Source: Burkholderia singularis
GTDB lineage: Bacteria; Pseudomonadota; Gammaproteobacteria; Burkholderiales; Burkholderiaceae
DNA: 64,000 nt
Assembly (NCBI RefSeq): GCF_900176645.1
Contig: NZ_FXAN01000061.1
Coordinates: forward strand, 1 to 64,000
Reading direction: 5' to 3'
Below are positions 33,616 to 42,865 of this stretch, in pieces (positions within the stretch are counted from its first letter, which is position 1; every line of letters starts with the position of its first letter). The position numbers and the translations under genes are program-made. A model generated the notes under the pieces. It saw only the letters and a list, made by a program, of their open reading frames with translations. It did not search any database and was not told the origin of the DNA.

Positions 33616-34161
33616 TCAGATCGCAAGCCCGTCCGGCGTGGCCTGCGCGCGGTGCTTGGCGAGCGCGCGCAGGCAATGCGCGAGGCAGCCGGCGAACGCC
33701 TCGTCGAACCAAGGCTGCGCGCCCGATACACCGACCACGATCCCGTGCTGCGCGACCGCGCCCCACAGGTTCGTGTCGCCGGCGCGCAGCCGGTACGGCT
33801 CGAGCGCTTGCACGACGTGGCCGTCGCGGCCGGTTTCCCACGACAGCCGCGCCTTCGCGCGCGCGTAGGCGCGGTAATCGGCGTCCCAGTCCTTCGGGTC
33901 GGGCAGCGAGAATTCATACAGGATTGCGTCCTCGAACGACGCGTCGCGCGGCCCAAGCGCGGGGTCCATGATCACGATGTGCAGACAGCCGCTGTCGCCG
34001 ACGAAATCGCTCTGCAACGCGGCCGACAGCGTCGGCAGCAACAGTTCGACGGCCGCGACCGCCGCCTGGCGATCGGCGAATGCGCTACCGCGTCGATCGG
34101 CGTTCGGCAGCTTCGCCGCGTTCGGCACGTTGGGCATCGTCGGGTTCGGAAGATTCGGCAT
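33616..34161 (-). CDS. Hypothetical protein with Pro/Asn-rich start
   Basis: This 181-residue protein starts with a repetitive MPNLPNPTMPNVPN leader. A globular region follows: ADRQAAVAAVELLLPTLSAAL, HIVIMDPALGPRDASFEDAILYEFSLPDP, WETGRDGHVVQALEPYRLRAGDTN. I do not recognise the family. There is no signal peptide or membrane helix. Its first 77 bases overlap the 3' end of the ABC/receiver fusion gene in another frame, with CCGGAG before the ATG, so the two are likely co-expressed. It could serve the fusion protein, but that is only positional. Confidence 0.65.
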   Translation of the reverse strand: MPNLPNPTMPNVPNAAKLPNADRRGSAFADRQAAVAAVELLLPTLSAALQSDFVGDSGCLHIVIMDPALGPRDASFEDAILYEFSLPDPKDWDADYRAYARAKARLSWETGRDGHVVQALEPYRLRAGDTNLWGAVAQHGIVVGVSGAQPWFDEAFAGCLAHCLRALAKHRAQATPDGLAI

Positions 34162-36871
34162 GGATGGCTCCGGAGGAAAACGCGAGCGCGCGCAGCGCCG
34201 CGATCAGATCGGCCGCTACCGCGGGCTTGGTCAGATAAGCGTGAAAACCCGCTTCGACTGCTCGGGTGCGGTCGCTATCGCGCGCATGGCCGGACAGCGC
34301 AAGCGCTTCCAACGGCGCGCGGCCTTCGCGGGGGCGATCGGCGTCGAGTTGGCGCACGCGGCGCAGCACGGTGTAGCCGTCCTCTTCTTCGCCGCCGAAA
34401 TCGATGTCGCACACGAGCAGCGCCGGCCAGTGCGCGCGGCGCGTGTGCCGCAGCTCGTCGAGCAGCGCCTGCCCGGACGGGAACGCGCGCACGTGCGCGC
34501 CGGCGCTCTGCAATAGCGCGGTGAGCGCTTCGCGCGCGTCGTCGTGATCGTCGACACACGCGATGCGCAAGCCGCCGAGCGGTTTCGCGTCCTGGGCGGC
34601 GGGCTCCGACTCCAGCGAAGCCGGCGCCACGGTGCACATCGGCAACGACAGATGCAGTGTCACGCCCGTATCGTCACGTTCGCGCACGACGTAGCCGCCC
34701 GCGTCGTCGATCGCGCCTTGCAGCCGTTCGAGATCGACCAGCGGCAGCTCCGGCGCATCGACGCCCGCCAGCACGATCGTGATCCGCGCGTCGGGGTCGT
34801 GCCGCGCGGTGTGGACTTCGATCTGCCCGCCGCTGCTCACGTCAATCCCGCCGCGGCACAACTCCCAAACGAAACGGCGCAGCCCGGCCGGATCGGCCTT
34901 CACGGCGAGATCCTCGTCGGACAGGTGGCGAAACACCGGCACGCCGCGCTGGGCGGCCGCATCGGCCAGGCTGTCGAGCACCTGCGCGACGAGCGGATTG
35001 ATCCGCACCGGCTGCCGCGCGAACTTTGCCTCGGTGCGCTCCAGCTCGCGCTGCTTCGCCTGCAGCGCCCACATCTGCGCATACACGCCGCCGCTCGCGA
35101 GAAGCGCGTCGTGCGTGCCCTGCTCGACGAGCCTGCCGTGCTCCATCACGAGAATCCGGTCCGCATCGACGATCGTCGACAGCCGATGCGCGATGATGAG
35201 GCTCGTGCGATGCCGCGCGACGCGCATCAGCTCTTGCTGGATCGCGCGCTCCGCGCGCGTGTCGAGCGCCGACGTCGCTTCGTCGAACACGACGATCGGC
35301 GGCGCCTTCAGCAGCGCGCGCGCGATCGCGACGCGCTGCCGCTCGCCTCCCGACAGCCGCACGCCGCGTTCGCCGACGCGCGTATCGTAGGCATCGGGCA
35401 GCCGCTCGATGAACGCGTCGAGCTGCGCGCCGCGCGCGGCCGCGATCACTTCGGCGCGCGTCGCGTCGCGCTTGCCGTATCCGATGTTGTAAGCCAGCGT
35501 GTCGTTGAACAGGATCGTGTCCTGCGGCACGATGCCGAGCGCGTCGCGCAGGCTGCGCGCGGTGACGCGCCGCAGATCCTGGCCGTCGATGCGGATCGTG
35601 CCCGCATCGGGCTGGTAGAGCCGGAACAGCAGCCGCGCGAGCGTCGATTTCCCCGAGCCGCTGCCGCCGACCACCGCGACCGACTGCCCCGGCTCGATGC
35701 GAAACGACACGTCCCACAAAATCTGCCGGCTCGGCTCATAGCCGAAGTCCACGTGTTCGAACTCGATCGCGCCGCCGCGCACGACGAGCGGCTGCGCGCC
35801 CGGCGCGTCGCCGTCCTCGCCCGGCTTGCCGCGCGCGTCGAGCAGCCCGAACAGCCGCTCGATGTTGGTCATCGCGTCGTTCGCCTCGCGAAACACGAAG
35901 CCGAGCGCATTCAGCGGCAAGCTGATCTGGATGACGTAGGCGTTGATCAGCACGAGATCGCCAAGCGTCATCGTGCCGCGAGCGACATGCTGGCCGGCGA
36001 GCAGCATCACCGCCGCGATGCCCGCGCCGATGCACGCGCTCTGTCCGATATGCAGCGCCGACAACGCGTACTGGTTGTCGACGCCCGCCTCGCGCCATGC
36101 GTCGAGCACGCGCTCGAGGCGGCCGCGCTCGACGTCCTCGCGCGCGAAATATTTCACCGTATCGACGTTGAGCAGGCTGTCGACCACGCGCGTGTTCAAT
36201 TCGGCCTCGAGCGCATTCACGCGGCGCTGATAGCGCATGCGCCGCCGCGTAAACACGATCGTATACGCGGCGTACACGCCGAACGTCGCGAAGATGATGC
36301 CGGTGAAGCCGCCGCCGTACTTGCCGATCACGATCACCAGCACCGAGCCGATCTCGATCGCGGTCGGCACGACCGTAAACACCGCAACGCCGAGCAGGTA
36401 GCCGATGCCGGCCGTGCCCTTCTCGAGATCGCGCACGACCGCGCCGGTCTCGCGCTGCGAATGAAAGCGCGCGCCAAGCCGGTGCAGGTGCCCGAACGTG
36501 CGGACGGTAAACGCGGCGACCGTGTGCTGCGTCACCTGCACGAACGTCATGTCGCGCACTTCGTTCAGCGCGTTCCCGGCAAAGCGCACGAGCGCATACG
36601 CGAACAACAACAGCACGGGCAGCGTGACCTGCTGGCCGGCCGCGCGGCCGAACCCGTCGACGATATCCTTCAGCAGCAGCGGCACCGCGACGGCGGCCGC
36701 CTTCGCGAGCACGAGCAGCGCGATCGCCGCCAGCACGCGCATGCGGTAATGCCAGATCGCGCGCCATAGCTCGGCCGCGATGCGCAGCCGCAGGCCGCGT
36801 CCGGCGGGCTGGCCCCGGCTGCCGCGCGGCGCGGGCGGCGTGCCGTCCGTGCCGGCTGTCACGCGCGCCAT
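34085..36871 (-). CDS. ABC exporter fused to HATPase-like and receiver domains
   Basis: This 928-residue protein joins three modules. Residues 30-335 form a six-helix type IV exporter membrane domain of the Atm1/HMT type. Residues 365-600 are a complete ABC ATPase: Walker A GGSGSGKS (402-409), signature LSGGE (506-510), Walker B VVFDEATSALD and H-loop AHRLS. Residues about 620-745 resemble a histidine-kinase HATPase domain but with a weak N box (WELCRGGI) and no H box. Residues 768-895 are a receiver with Asp774-Asp775, phospho-acceptor Asp822, Ser860 and Lys882. Transport may thus be switched by phosphorylation. The substrate is unknown. GAAGGG precedes the ATG. Confidence 0.85.
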   Translation of the reverse strand: MARVTAGTDGTPPAPRGSRGQPAGRGLRLRIAAELWRAIWHYRMRVLAAIALLVLAKAAAVAVPLLLKDIVDGFGRAAGQQVTLPVLLLFAYALVRFAGNALNEVRDMTFVQVTQHTVAAFTVRTFGHLHRLGARFHSQRETGAVVRDLEKGTAGIGYLLGVAVFTVVPTAIEIGSVLVIVIGKYGGGFTGIIFATFGVYAAYTIVFTRRRMRYQRRVNALEAELNTRVVDSLLNVDTVKYFAREDVERGRLERVLDAWREAGVDNQYALSALHIGQSACIGAGIAAVMLLAGQHVARGTMTLGDLVLINAYVIQISLPLNALGFVFREANDAMTNIERLFGLLDARGKPGEDGDAPGAQPLVVRGGAIEFEHVDFGYEPSRQILWDVSFRIEPGQSVAVVGGSGSGKSTLARLLFRLYQPDAGTIRIDGQDLRRVTARSLRDALGIVPQDTILFNDTLAYNIGYGKRDATRAEVIAAARGAQLDAFIERLPDAYDTRVGERGVRLSGGERQRVAIARALLKAPPIVVFDEATSALDTRAERAIQQELMRVARHRTSLIIAHRLSTIVDADRILVMEHGRLVEQGTHDALLASGGVYAQMWALQAKQRELERTEAKFARQPVRINPLVAQVLDSLADAAAQRGVPVFRHLSDEDLAVKADPAGLRRFVWELCRGGIDVSSGGQIEVHTARHDPDARITIVLAGVDAPELPLVDLERLQGAIDDAGGYVVRERDDTGVTLHLSLPMCTVAPASLESEPAAQDAKPLGGLRIACVDDHDDAREALTALLQSAGAHVRAFPSGQALLDELRHTRRAHWPALLVCDIDFGGEEEDGYTVLRRVRQLDADRPREGRAPLEALALSGHARDSDRTRAVEAGFHAYLTKPAVAADLIAALRALAFSSGAIHAESSEPDDAQRAERGEAAERRSTR

Positions 36872-36930
36872 TCGGGCCCTTCTGACGAATCGTGCGGACC
36901 GCCGGGCCGCCCGGCAGATCGTCGTGGCAT
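36859..36930 (-). CDS. Possible 23-residue leader peptide overlapping the ABC fusion start
   Basis: AAGGAGGGACACG followed by ATG at 36930 is a far better ribosome site than that of the ABC fusion itself. The frame encodes MPRRSAGRPGGPHDSSEGPE plus three residues and stops at 36859, 12 bases inside the downstream gene. The arrangement fits a leader frame that couples or limits translation of the transporter. Alternatively it is the true N-terminus displaced by a frameshift. It matches no known leader. Confidence 0.4.
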   Translation of the reverse strand: MPRRSAGRPGGPHDSSEGPEWRA

Positions 36931-37187
36931 CGTGTCCCTCCTTGAAACGCGCCCGCGTGAACCGCGCCTGGGCCGTGCAGCCCCCGGCCACGTTGGCGCG
37001 CGCCTCAGGCTCGGCGTTGCAAATCGCGCGCCGCCATCGGCGCCGCCGTAGCCGGGCGCGGCCCGCGCAGGCCATCCTGCGCCGCCCGCCCGGCGCCTGT
37101 CGCGACGCATGCCTTCGCCGTGCCTACCTATCTGCAACGCCATTGCAGTTTTTGCGGCAACGTCAGCCCGGTGACGCCACACCACCG
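36931..37187. other. Gene-free stretch upstream of the ABC fusion
   Basis: This GC-rich region between the small acidic gene and the leader frame has no family resemblance in any frame and no clear promoter box. A promoter for the ABC fusion probably lies here. Confidence 0.4.
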
Positions 37188-37544
37188 CTATACGCGGCCA
37201 GTGCCCGGCGTCCCGGGTTTCTTCGGCGAGCCGGGCTCGCTCAGCCGTTCGGTGCGATCCGGCGCGATATCCGCGCCGTCGTCGAACGTCGCGTCGCCGT
37301 CCGCCGATGCGCGCTCGCCGGTGCCCGCGCGATCCGTATCGGTATCGAGCGACGCGTCGCCGCGCTCGAGCGGATGGCCGTCGAACGGCGAATCGACGTC
37401 GAACGCATGACGCCGCGCGCCGGCCGTGTCGCTGCCGCTGTCGGACGAGTCGCTCGGCCCCAGCGCGCGTCCGTCGCGGCCGCGCCGCGCGTTGTCGTCG
37501 TCGGGGTCGGCCGGTTCGTTGTCGGGGTTCAGGGTGCTGTTCAT
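37188..37544 (-). CDS. Small acidic, probably disordered protein
   Basis: This 118-residue protein is dominated by Asp, Gly, Ser, Pro and Arg (NPDNEPADPDDDNARRGRDG, then SDSSDSGSDTAG and a Pro/Gly/Lys tail). It has no hydrophobic core, signal or membrane segment, so it is likely unstructured. GAGGAG lies before the ATG at 37544, supporting expression. It stands between the ABC fusion and the divergent hybrid kinase. Function unknown. Confidence 0.6.
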   Translation of the reverse strand: MNSTLNPDNEPADPDDDNARRGRDGRALGPSDSSDSGSDTAGARRHAFDVDSPFDGHPLERGDASLDTDTDRAGTGERASADGDATFDDGADIAPDRTERLSEPGSPKKPGTPGTGRV

Positions 37545-37828
37545 CGCAATCTCCTCATCTGGCGGCGGGCCGCAGCCGGCGCATTCGTGCGCGGTGTGCG
37601 CGGCCTGCCCGCCGGAGCACGAAGCAAGCCGCATACCCCGCCGCCGTCCGCCGGTTGCGCGACAGCGGATGTGCCCCGTCGCGCGCCGTGCGGCACAGGT
37701 GATGCGCAGCCGTTGATCGGCGGAATTGAGTTCCTTATGCTTTCGAAGGTGCCAATTCCATTTTGAATACCCCGCCGGCCGCCGTGCGCGGCCAGCCGGG
37801 CGTCTCCCGCCCGCATTCAACCGTTTCG

Positions 37829-39418
37829 ATGACGAAAGACCACACGCTTACCGATCCTCATGCGCCGCTCGGCCCGGCCGATGCGCGCGACCTGCTGCAC
37901 CGTTTCGCCGAGTTCCGCTTCGAGACCGTCGTCGAGGCGATCAGCGACTACGCGGTCTTCATGCTCGATCCGCATGGCAACGTCGCCACGTGGAACGCGG
38001 GCGCGCAACGTATCAAGGGCTACCGCGCGGCCGAGATCATCGGCAACCATTTTTCCCGGTTCTACCCGCCGGAGGCCGTCGCATCCGGGCGGCCCGCGTT
38101 CGGGCTCCAGCAGGCGATCGCCCACGGCCGCTTCGAGGACGAAGGCTGGCGCGTGCGCAAGGACGGCTCGCTGTTCTGGGCCAGCGTGACGATTACCGCC
38201 GTGCGCGGTCCCACGGGCCAACTGGCCGGCTTCATCAAGATCACGCGCGACATGACCGAGCGCAAACGCCTCGCGGAATTGGAAGCCTCCACGCACCGGC
38301 TGAGCGTGTTCATCGCGATGCTCGCGCACGAACTACGCAATCATCTCGCGCCGCTGAGGCATTCGGTCGGCGTGCTGCAAAGCCTGCCCGATCCCGCACC
38401 CGCGCTCGCGCAGTGCCGCGACGCCGTGCACCGCCAGGTCGGGCAGCTCACACGGCTCGTCGACGATCTGCTCGACGTCGGGCGCATCACCGCCGGCAAG
38501 GTCGAACTCGACCGCGAGCCGGTGACGGTGCGCGACATCGTGTGCCGCGGCGTGGAAAGCATCCAGCCGAAGCTCGCCGCGCGCGGGCAGCACATTCGCA
38601 TCGATCTGCCGCCCGATCCGGTGCTGTTGCGCGGCGACGCCGCGCGACTCGTGCAGGTGCTGCACAACCTGCTCGACAACGCGTCGAAATTCTCGCCGCA
38701 CGGCGCGCGCATCGACGTCGACGCGCATATCGAAGGGCCCGTCGTCGCGATCCGCGTGACCGATCCTGGCGTGGGCATCGCACCCGGCGCGCTCGAATCG
38801 ATCTTCGATCTGTTCGAACAGGAAGGCGCGCCGGGCCGGCGCCCGTCAGACGGCTTCGGGCTCGGCCTCGCGATCTGCCGGTCGTTCGTCGAGCTGCACG
38901 GCGGAATGATTTCCGCCGAAAGCGGCGGCCCCGGCCTCGGCTCGACGTTCACCATCCGGCTGCCGGCCGAGCGCGAGCCGCGCACCGCCCCCGCCGATAC
39001 GCCCGCGCCGCGCCCGCCGCGGCAACCGGCCGCCGGCCCGCTGCGCATCGTCGTGGTGGATGACAACCGCGACTCGGCCGACACGCTCGCCGTGCTGTTG
39101 CAAGTAAAGGGACACGCGCCGCGCGTCGCGTACAACGCGCACGACGCGCTGGCGCTCGCGCGCGACACCGTCCCGCACCTGATGCTGATCGATCTGTCGA
39201 TGCCGGACGTCGACGGCTATACGCTGCTGCGCGAACTGCGCGCGATCGACGCATTGGCCGGCATGATCTGCGTCGCGCTGTCCGGCCACGCCCGAGCGGC
39301 CGACCTTGCGCGCACCGCGAACGAAGGCTTCGACGATCACCTCGTGAAGCCCGTCGAGATGGCGGTGCTCGATGCGCTGCTACAGCGTGTCGAGCGCGAG
39401 GCCGGCGGCACGCCGTAA
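37829..39418 (+). CDS. Hybrid sensor histidine kinase (PAS-HisKA-HATPase-REC)
   Basis: This 529-residue cytoplasmic kinase has a PAS domain (residues 30-145: ISDYAVFMLDPHGNVATWN, GYRAAEIIG, VRKDGSLFWASVTITAV). The dimerisation domain has His167 in MLAHELRNHLAPLRH, the HATPase has N box LLDNASKF and G boxes DPGVGIAPG and GFGLGLAI, and the C-terminal receiver has Asp455 in LMLIDLSMPDVDGY. No membrane helix is present, so it senses an internal or PAS-bound signal. The ATG at 37829 is chosen; a TTG at 37763 in the same frame is possible, and neither has a good ribosome site. It is divergent from the acidic protein and ABC/receiver genes. Confidence 0.88.
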   Translation: MTKDHTLTDPHAPLGPADARDLLHRFAEFRFETVVEAISDYAVFMLDPHGNVATWNAGAQRIKGYRAAEIIGNHFSRFYPPEAVASGRPAFGLQQAIAHGRFEDEGWRVRKDGSLFWASVTITAVRGPTGQLAGFIKITRDMTERKRLAELEASTHRLSVFIAMLAHELRNHLAPLRHSVGVLQSLPDPAPALAQCRDAVHRQVGQLTRLVDDLLDVGRITAGKVELDREPVTVRDIVCRGVESIQPKLAARGQHIRIDLPPDPVLLRGDAARLVQVLHNLLDNASKFSPHGARIDVDAHIEGPVVAIRVTDPGVGIAPGALESIFDLFEQEGAPGRRPSDGFGLGLAICRSFVELHGGMISAESGGPGLGSTFTIRLPAEREPRTAPADTPAPRPPRQPAAGPLRIVVVDDNRDSADTLAVLLQVKGHAPRVAYNAHDALALARDTVPHLMLIDLSMPDVDGYTLLRELRAIDALAGMICVALSGHARAADLARTANEGFDDHLVKPVEMAVLDALLQRVEREAGGTP

Positions 39419-39628
39419 TCGCTGCGGCCATCGCGCGGCAGATCGCGGCTCATCGCCGTGCAGATTGCGTAGGCACGGGCCGCCCTGCTCCACGTTTCCA
39501 CCGGCCTTTTCAATGCATTTGTGCATCCGGAATGCAGGGCGCGTCATCGCCGCAATTTATCTTATCTGTCGATCAAAAAATTCCGAGATGCATTCCTTTT
39601 ATTTAAATTTCACCCAAAATTCATCACG

Positions 39629-39841
39629 TTCGTCGGCGACGCGTACCACGACGATGCCCTGCCCGACATTCCGAAGACATTGCGGGACGCCATCGATATC
39701 AGCGCCAATTCGACGTGGTTGCGCGAAGCATTAGGCGACGAGGTGGTCAATCATTACGTGCATGCCGCGCAACGGGAACAACTCGAATACGATCGCCGCA
39801 TCACGGACTGGGAATTGACCAGGGGCTTCGAGCGAAGCTGA
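39629..39841 (+). pseudogene. Glutamine synthetase-family C-terminal remnant
   Basis: Only the last 70 or so codons remain: GDAYHDDALPDIPKTLRDAI, then ALGDEVVNHYVHAAQREQLE and DRRITDWELTRGFER. This is the usual ending of glutamine synthetase-type (gamma-glutamylpolyamine synthetase-like) enzymes. Upstream, from about 39541 to 39628, the sequence is AT-rich and unlike its surroundings, with no sign of the catalytic domain. The frame opens at 39521 by chance. It is a dead fragment. Confidence 0.7.
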
Positions 39842-40142
39842 GCGCCGCCGGCGCCCCATCCCGCAGCTGACGAAAAACATACCCTGCCGCTGGCGAACAG
39901 GGGCCGCCGGAATCGAGTCAAGCAAGACAAACGAGGGCGATCCCGAAGAAGATTGGCATCTGCGAGCGTCGGCGCGCCGGCTTGCTGGGCATTCTCACAG
40001 CGCGCCGCCACACGATGCGAAGCGCGAGCCGCATGAACGAAGCGTTCACCGTGCGCTTGGCGAAATTGGCAAACGAGCACCTGGGCGGCGGCACGCGCGT
40101 TCGGCAACACGGCAATCAGCGCTTGCACGCCGGGATTGGCGC
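39842..40142. other. Gene-free stretch, possibly decayed sequence
   Basis: Frames on the minus strand show short protein-like pieces (for example MPIFFGIALVCLA) without a ribosome site or recognised family. This may be further decayed coding DNA beside the glutamine synthetase tail. No RNA gene is seen. Confidence 0.35.
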
Positions 40143-41051
40143 TCACTGCCGCACACGTTGCGATGCGCCTGCATGGAACGGGAAACGCTGCGCGATTGCC
40201 ACACCGGCGAGCGCGACGCCGCCGCCGATCAAGTGATAAAGCCGCAGCGATTCGCCGAGCAGCACGATCGCGCCGCCGGCCGTTATCACGGGCAGCAGGT
40301 TCATGAACATCGCGCAGCGGCTCGGACCGAGCAGCCGCACCCCCTGCATCCACAGATACGGCAGCGCCACCGATGCCAGCACGCCGGCGTACAGAATCAG
40401 CGGTACGCTCGCGCGCGTCGGCCACGCGGCGTGCGCGGGCAGCCGGATCAGCATCGGCGCCATGAACACGAGTGCGGCAAGCGCCTGCACATAAGTCGAC
40501 TGCCAAGCCGGCAACTGACCGATACGCCAGCGTTTGAGCAGCACGCCATAGAGCGCATAAGCGGCCGACGCGGCCAGCATCAGCAGATCGCCGGCATGCA
40601 CGCCGCGCGCGGCGATCGCTATCGGATGCCCTTCGGCGATCAGGTAGACGACGCCCGCGAGCGACAGCATGCCGCCGCCCACCATCCCCGCGCCCAGCGC
40701 ATCGCCCAGCAGCAGCGAGCTGAGCGCCATCGTCATCAATGGCACGAGCGCGGTGATGATCGCCATGTTGGTCGCACTCGTCGTTTTCGCGGCCTCGTAG
40801 GACAGGCTCTGGAACAGCGCCATCGCGAGAAAGCCGAGTGTCGCGAGCTTCGGCAGACGCGCGACGAGCGCCGCGCGATTGCATCACGCGGGGCACAGCG
40901 TGAAGACGCTCATCAATGCGACCGCGAGCAGCAGCCGATAGAACGTGATCGCAGACGGGTCGATCGTCGACGCGGACAGCTTCGATACGACGACGTTGCC
41001 AGCCCACAGCGCGATCGCGCAAAAGGGAAACAGAAAAGGAGACTTGTTCAT
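40143..41051 (-). pseudogene. EamA-family (DMT) transporter with in-frame stop
   Basis: The reading frame of 303 codons, the normal EamA length, starts MNKSPFLFPFCAIALWAGN and has about ten membrane helices in two EamA repeats (ATNMAIITALVPLMTMALS, GDLLMLAASAAYALYGVLLK, LLPVITAGGAIVLLGESLRL). A TGA at 40884-40886 interrupts it at codon 56 without any frame change. The context suggests an original Trp codon (TGG). It is a metabolite or drug exporter if repaired. It is transcribed away from an AraC-type regulator, which presumably controlled it. Confidence 0.8.
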
Positions 41052-41140
41052 CGCGTTTGACGGATTAAGATAGTGACGGGGCTTGACGTGCAGCGGAACG
41101 CCATCGTGCCAGCCCGCCCAACTGCCTGTCTCACGCCAAC

Positions 41141-41941
41141 ATGTCACGACTTGTCGCCAATCGGACAATCGAGTCCACGCCGTCCTTCGCCCACCTGCGC
41201 TACGAATCGACACCGATGCCCGTGTCGGCAATGGCGGCTGTGTACGCCCACGGCACGTCGATCGCGCCGCATCGCCATCGCCGCGCGCAATTGCTCTACG
41301 CGATCGAGGGCGTGATGCACGTGCAGTCCGAAGGTGCGTCGTGGATCGTGCCGCCCACGCGCGGCGTATGGCTCGAAGCCGGCCTCGACCATACAGTGCA
41401 GATGAGCGGCAACGTTCAGATGCGCACCGTGTTCGTCGAGCCAGGCGCGATCGAGTGCCTGCCCACGCGCAGTTGCGTGGTGGAAGTGCATCCGCTGCTG
41501 CGCGAGCTGATCCTAGCCGCAGTCGATATGCCGCTCGACTACAGGCCAGGCTCGCGCCACGATCACCTGGCGCATCTGCTGCTTGCCGAGGTGACGGCCG
41601 CGCCGCTGCTGCCGCTGTATCTGCCGTGGCCGCACGACGCGCGCCTGCGGACGATCTGCGAGACGCTCGTCGCCGCACCGGACGACCCGCGCACGATTGC
41701 CGAGTGGGCCGGCCTGCTGGGCCTGTCGGTGCGCACGCTCCATCGCGCGTTCCAGCGCGAGACCGGACTCAACTTCCGCCGCTGGCGCGAGCAGGCGCGG
41801 CTGCTGCTCGCCCTCAAGCGCCTTGCGCATGGCGAGAAGGTGCTGACCGTCGCGATGGATCATGGCTATAGCAGCCAGAGCGCGTTCTCCGCGATGTTCA
41901 AGCGGCATTTCGGTGTGCCGCCATCGGCGTTTTATGCATAG
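41141..41941 (+). CDS. AraC-family regulator with cupin sensor domain
   Basis: This 266-residue protein has an N-terminal AraC-type cupin (SIAPHRHRRAQLLYAIEGVM, then WIVPPTRGVWLEAGLDH). Two helix-turn-helix motifs follow in the C-terminal 100 residues (TIAEWAGLLGLSVRTLHRAF and TVAMDHGYSSQSAFSAMFKRHFG). The conserved His/His/Glu of the cupin suggests a metal or small-molecule ligand. It diverges from the EamA transporter, as in NimR/NimT-like pairs. Its target here is broken, so it may act elsewhere or be a relic. Confidence 0.88.
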   Translation: MSRLVANRTIESTPSFAHLRYESTPMPVSAMAAVYAHGTSIAPHRHRRAQLLYAIEGVMHVQSEGASWIVPPTRGVWLEAGLDHTVQMSGNVQMRTVFVEPGAIECLPTRSCVVEVHPLLRELILAAVDMPLDYRPGSRHDHLAHLLLAEVTAAPLLPLYLPWPHDARLRTICETLVAAPDDPRTIAEWAGLLGLSVRTLHRAFQRETGLNFRRWREQARLLLALKRLAHGEKVLTVAMDHGYSSQSAFSAMFKRHFGVPPSAFYA

Positions 41942-42163
41942 CGGCGCTGTCGGAGCATCGTTCCCGCGATGAGGACCATGCGCGCAAGCGCCGGCGCCAT
42001 CGTGTGCGGGTGATTGCGCTCACCTGGCCATGCACGAGACAGGTCCACGGCACCGTGTCCGGCGTGTTCGCCGGATCGGCTGCTGCAAGTGATGCACGCG
42101 CATCCCGTGCAGGGGGCTATGCCGAGGCTTCGGCGGCCCCCGTCAACCAAGGTTGGCAGCCCC

Positions 42164-42865
42164 TTATTTCAAGATCGTGAAATTCGCGGGCGTCACGGCG
42201 AAGAACACGTTGTCAGTGCAACTTACCCGGATGCGCGCCTTGTTCGACGCCACCGCCGGCAACGTAACCTTGGCTTTGCCGTTATTGGGCGTGCTCGCCA
42301 GCAGCGGCTCGGACAGATAGTGATACCCTCCGTCTAGCGATAAATCCAGCTTGACGTTAGTGCAGGCGATCGGCGCGGCGTTGGTCTGCGCCACATTCCA
42401 GGCCACGGTTTGCTCGGAACCCGCCTCCCATTTCACAGCAGATTTCGGCGCGGTGACGGCGAACGAGCTGCCGGTATCGACCACGTTCACATACATATTG
42501 CCGCTCGCAGTGTTCGGCCCCACGCCTAGTGAGCGAGCCATCGCGACGTTGTCTCGCACCGTCACCCGGAAGCTGAGCTTGCGATTGGTCGCGGGATAGA
42601 CTTCGCCATTGCCAAGCGGCTCGTCGCCCAGCACGGCGGCCAAGTGTGGGAACGTCTGCTCGGCTTGGGCATGCGGCTTGAATGAGCGGAAGATCGGGCC
42701 TTGGCCGTCGTCCTTCAGTTTGCCGAATTGCTCCGGACCGAAATCGAATTGCTCCCAAGTATAAGTCAAGCCGCTTGCCTTGCTGCCTTTAGCCGCCTTC
42801 ACCTTCAGCGTGAAAGGTGTTTTGGCCGGAATGGTGACACGAGAAAAGCTTGTGCGCAACTTACT
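42164..42865 (-). pseudogene. Reprolysin-like metalloprotease, C-terminal remnant
   Basis: The frame carries the C-terminal beta-sandwich region of large secreted M12-type metalloproteases: IPAKTPFTLKVKA, LTYTWEQFDFG, FRSFKPHAQAEQTFPHLA, KLSFRVTVRDN, then WEAGSEQTVAWNVA and LSLDGGYHYLSE and the NFTILK ending. The catalytic HExxH domain and signal peptide are absent. Homology begins abruptly at about 42865 with no start codon or ribosome site, so the gene is truncated at its 5' end. It is probably not expressed. Confidence 0.7.

Noticed and set aside
32075-33841. Apparent long extension of the GmhB-like phosphatase
   Set aside because: The frame runs through the SDR gene by chance; a strong GAAGGAGA site at 32686 sets the true start.
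34544-36769. Long plus-strand frame antisense to the ABC fusion
   Set aside because: Same composition artefact; the real gene on the minus strand has intact Walker motifs and receiver residues.
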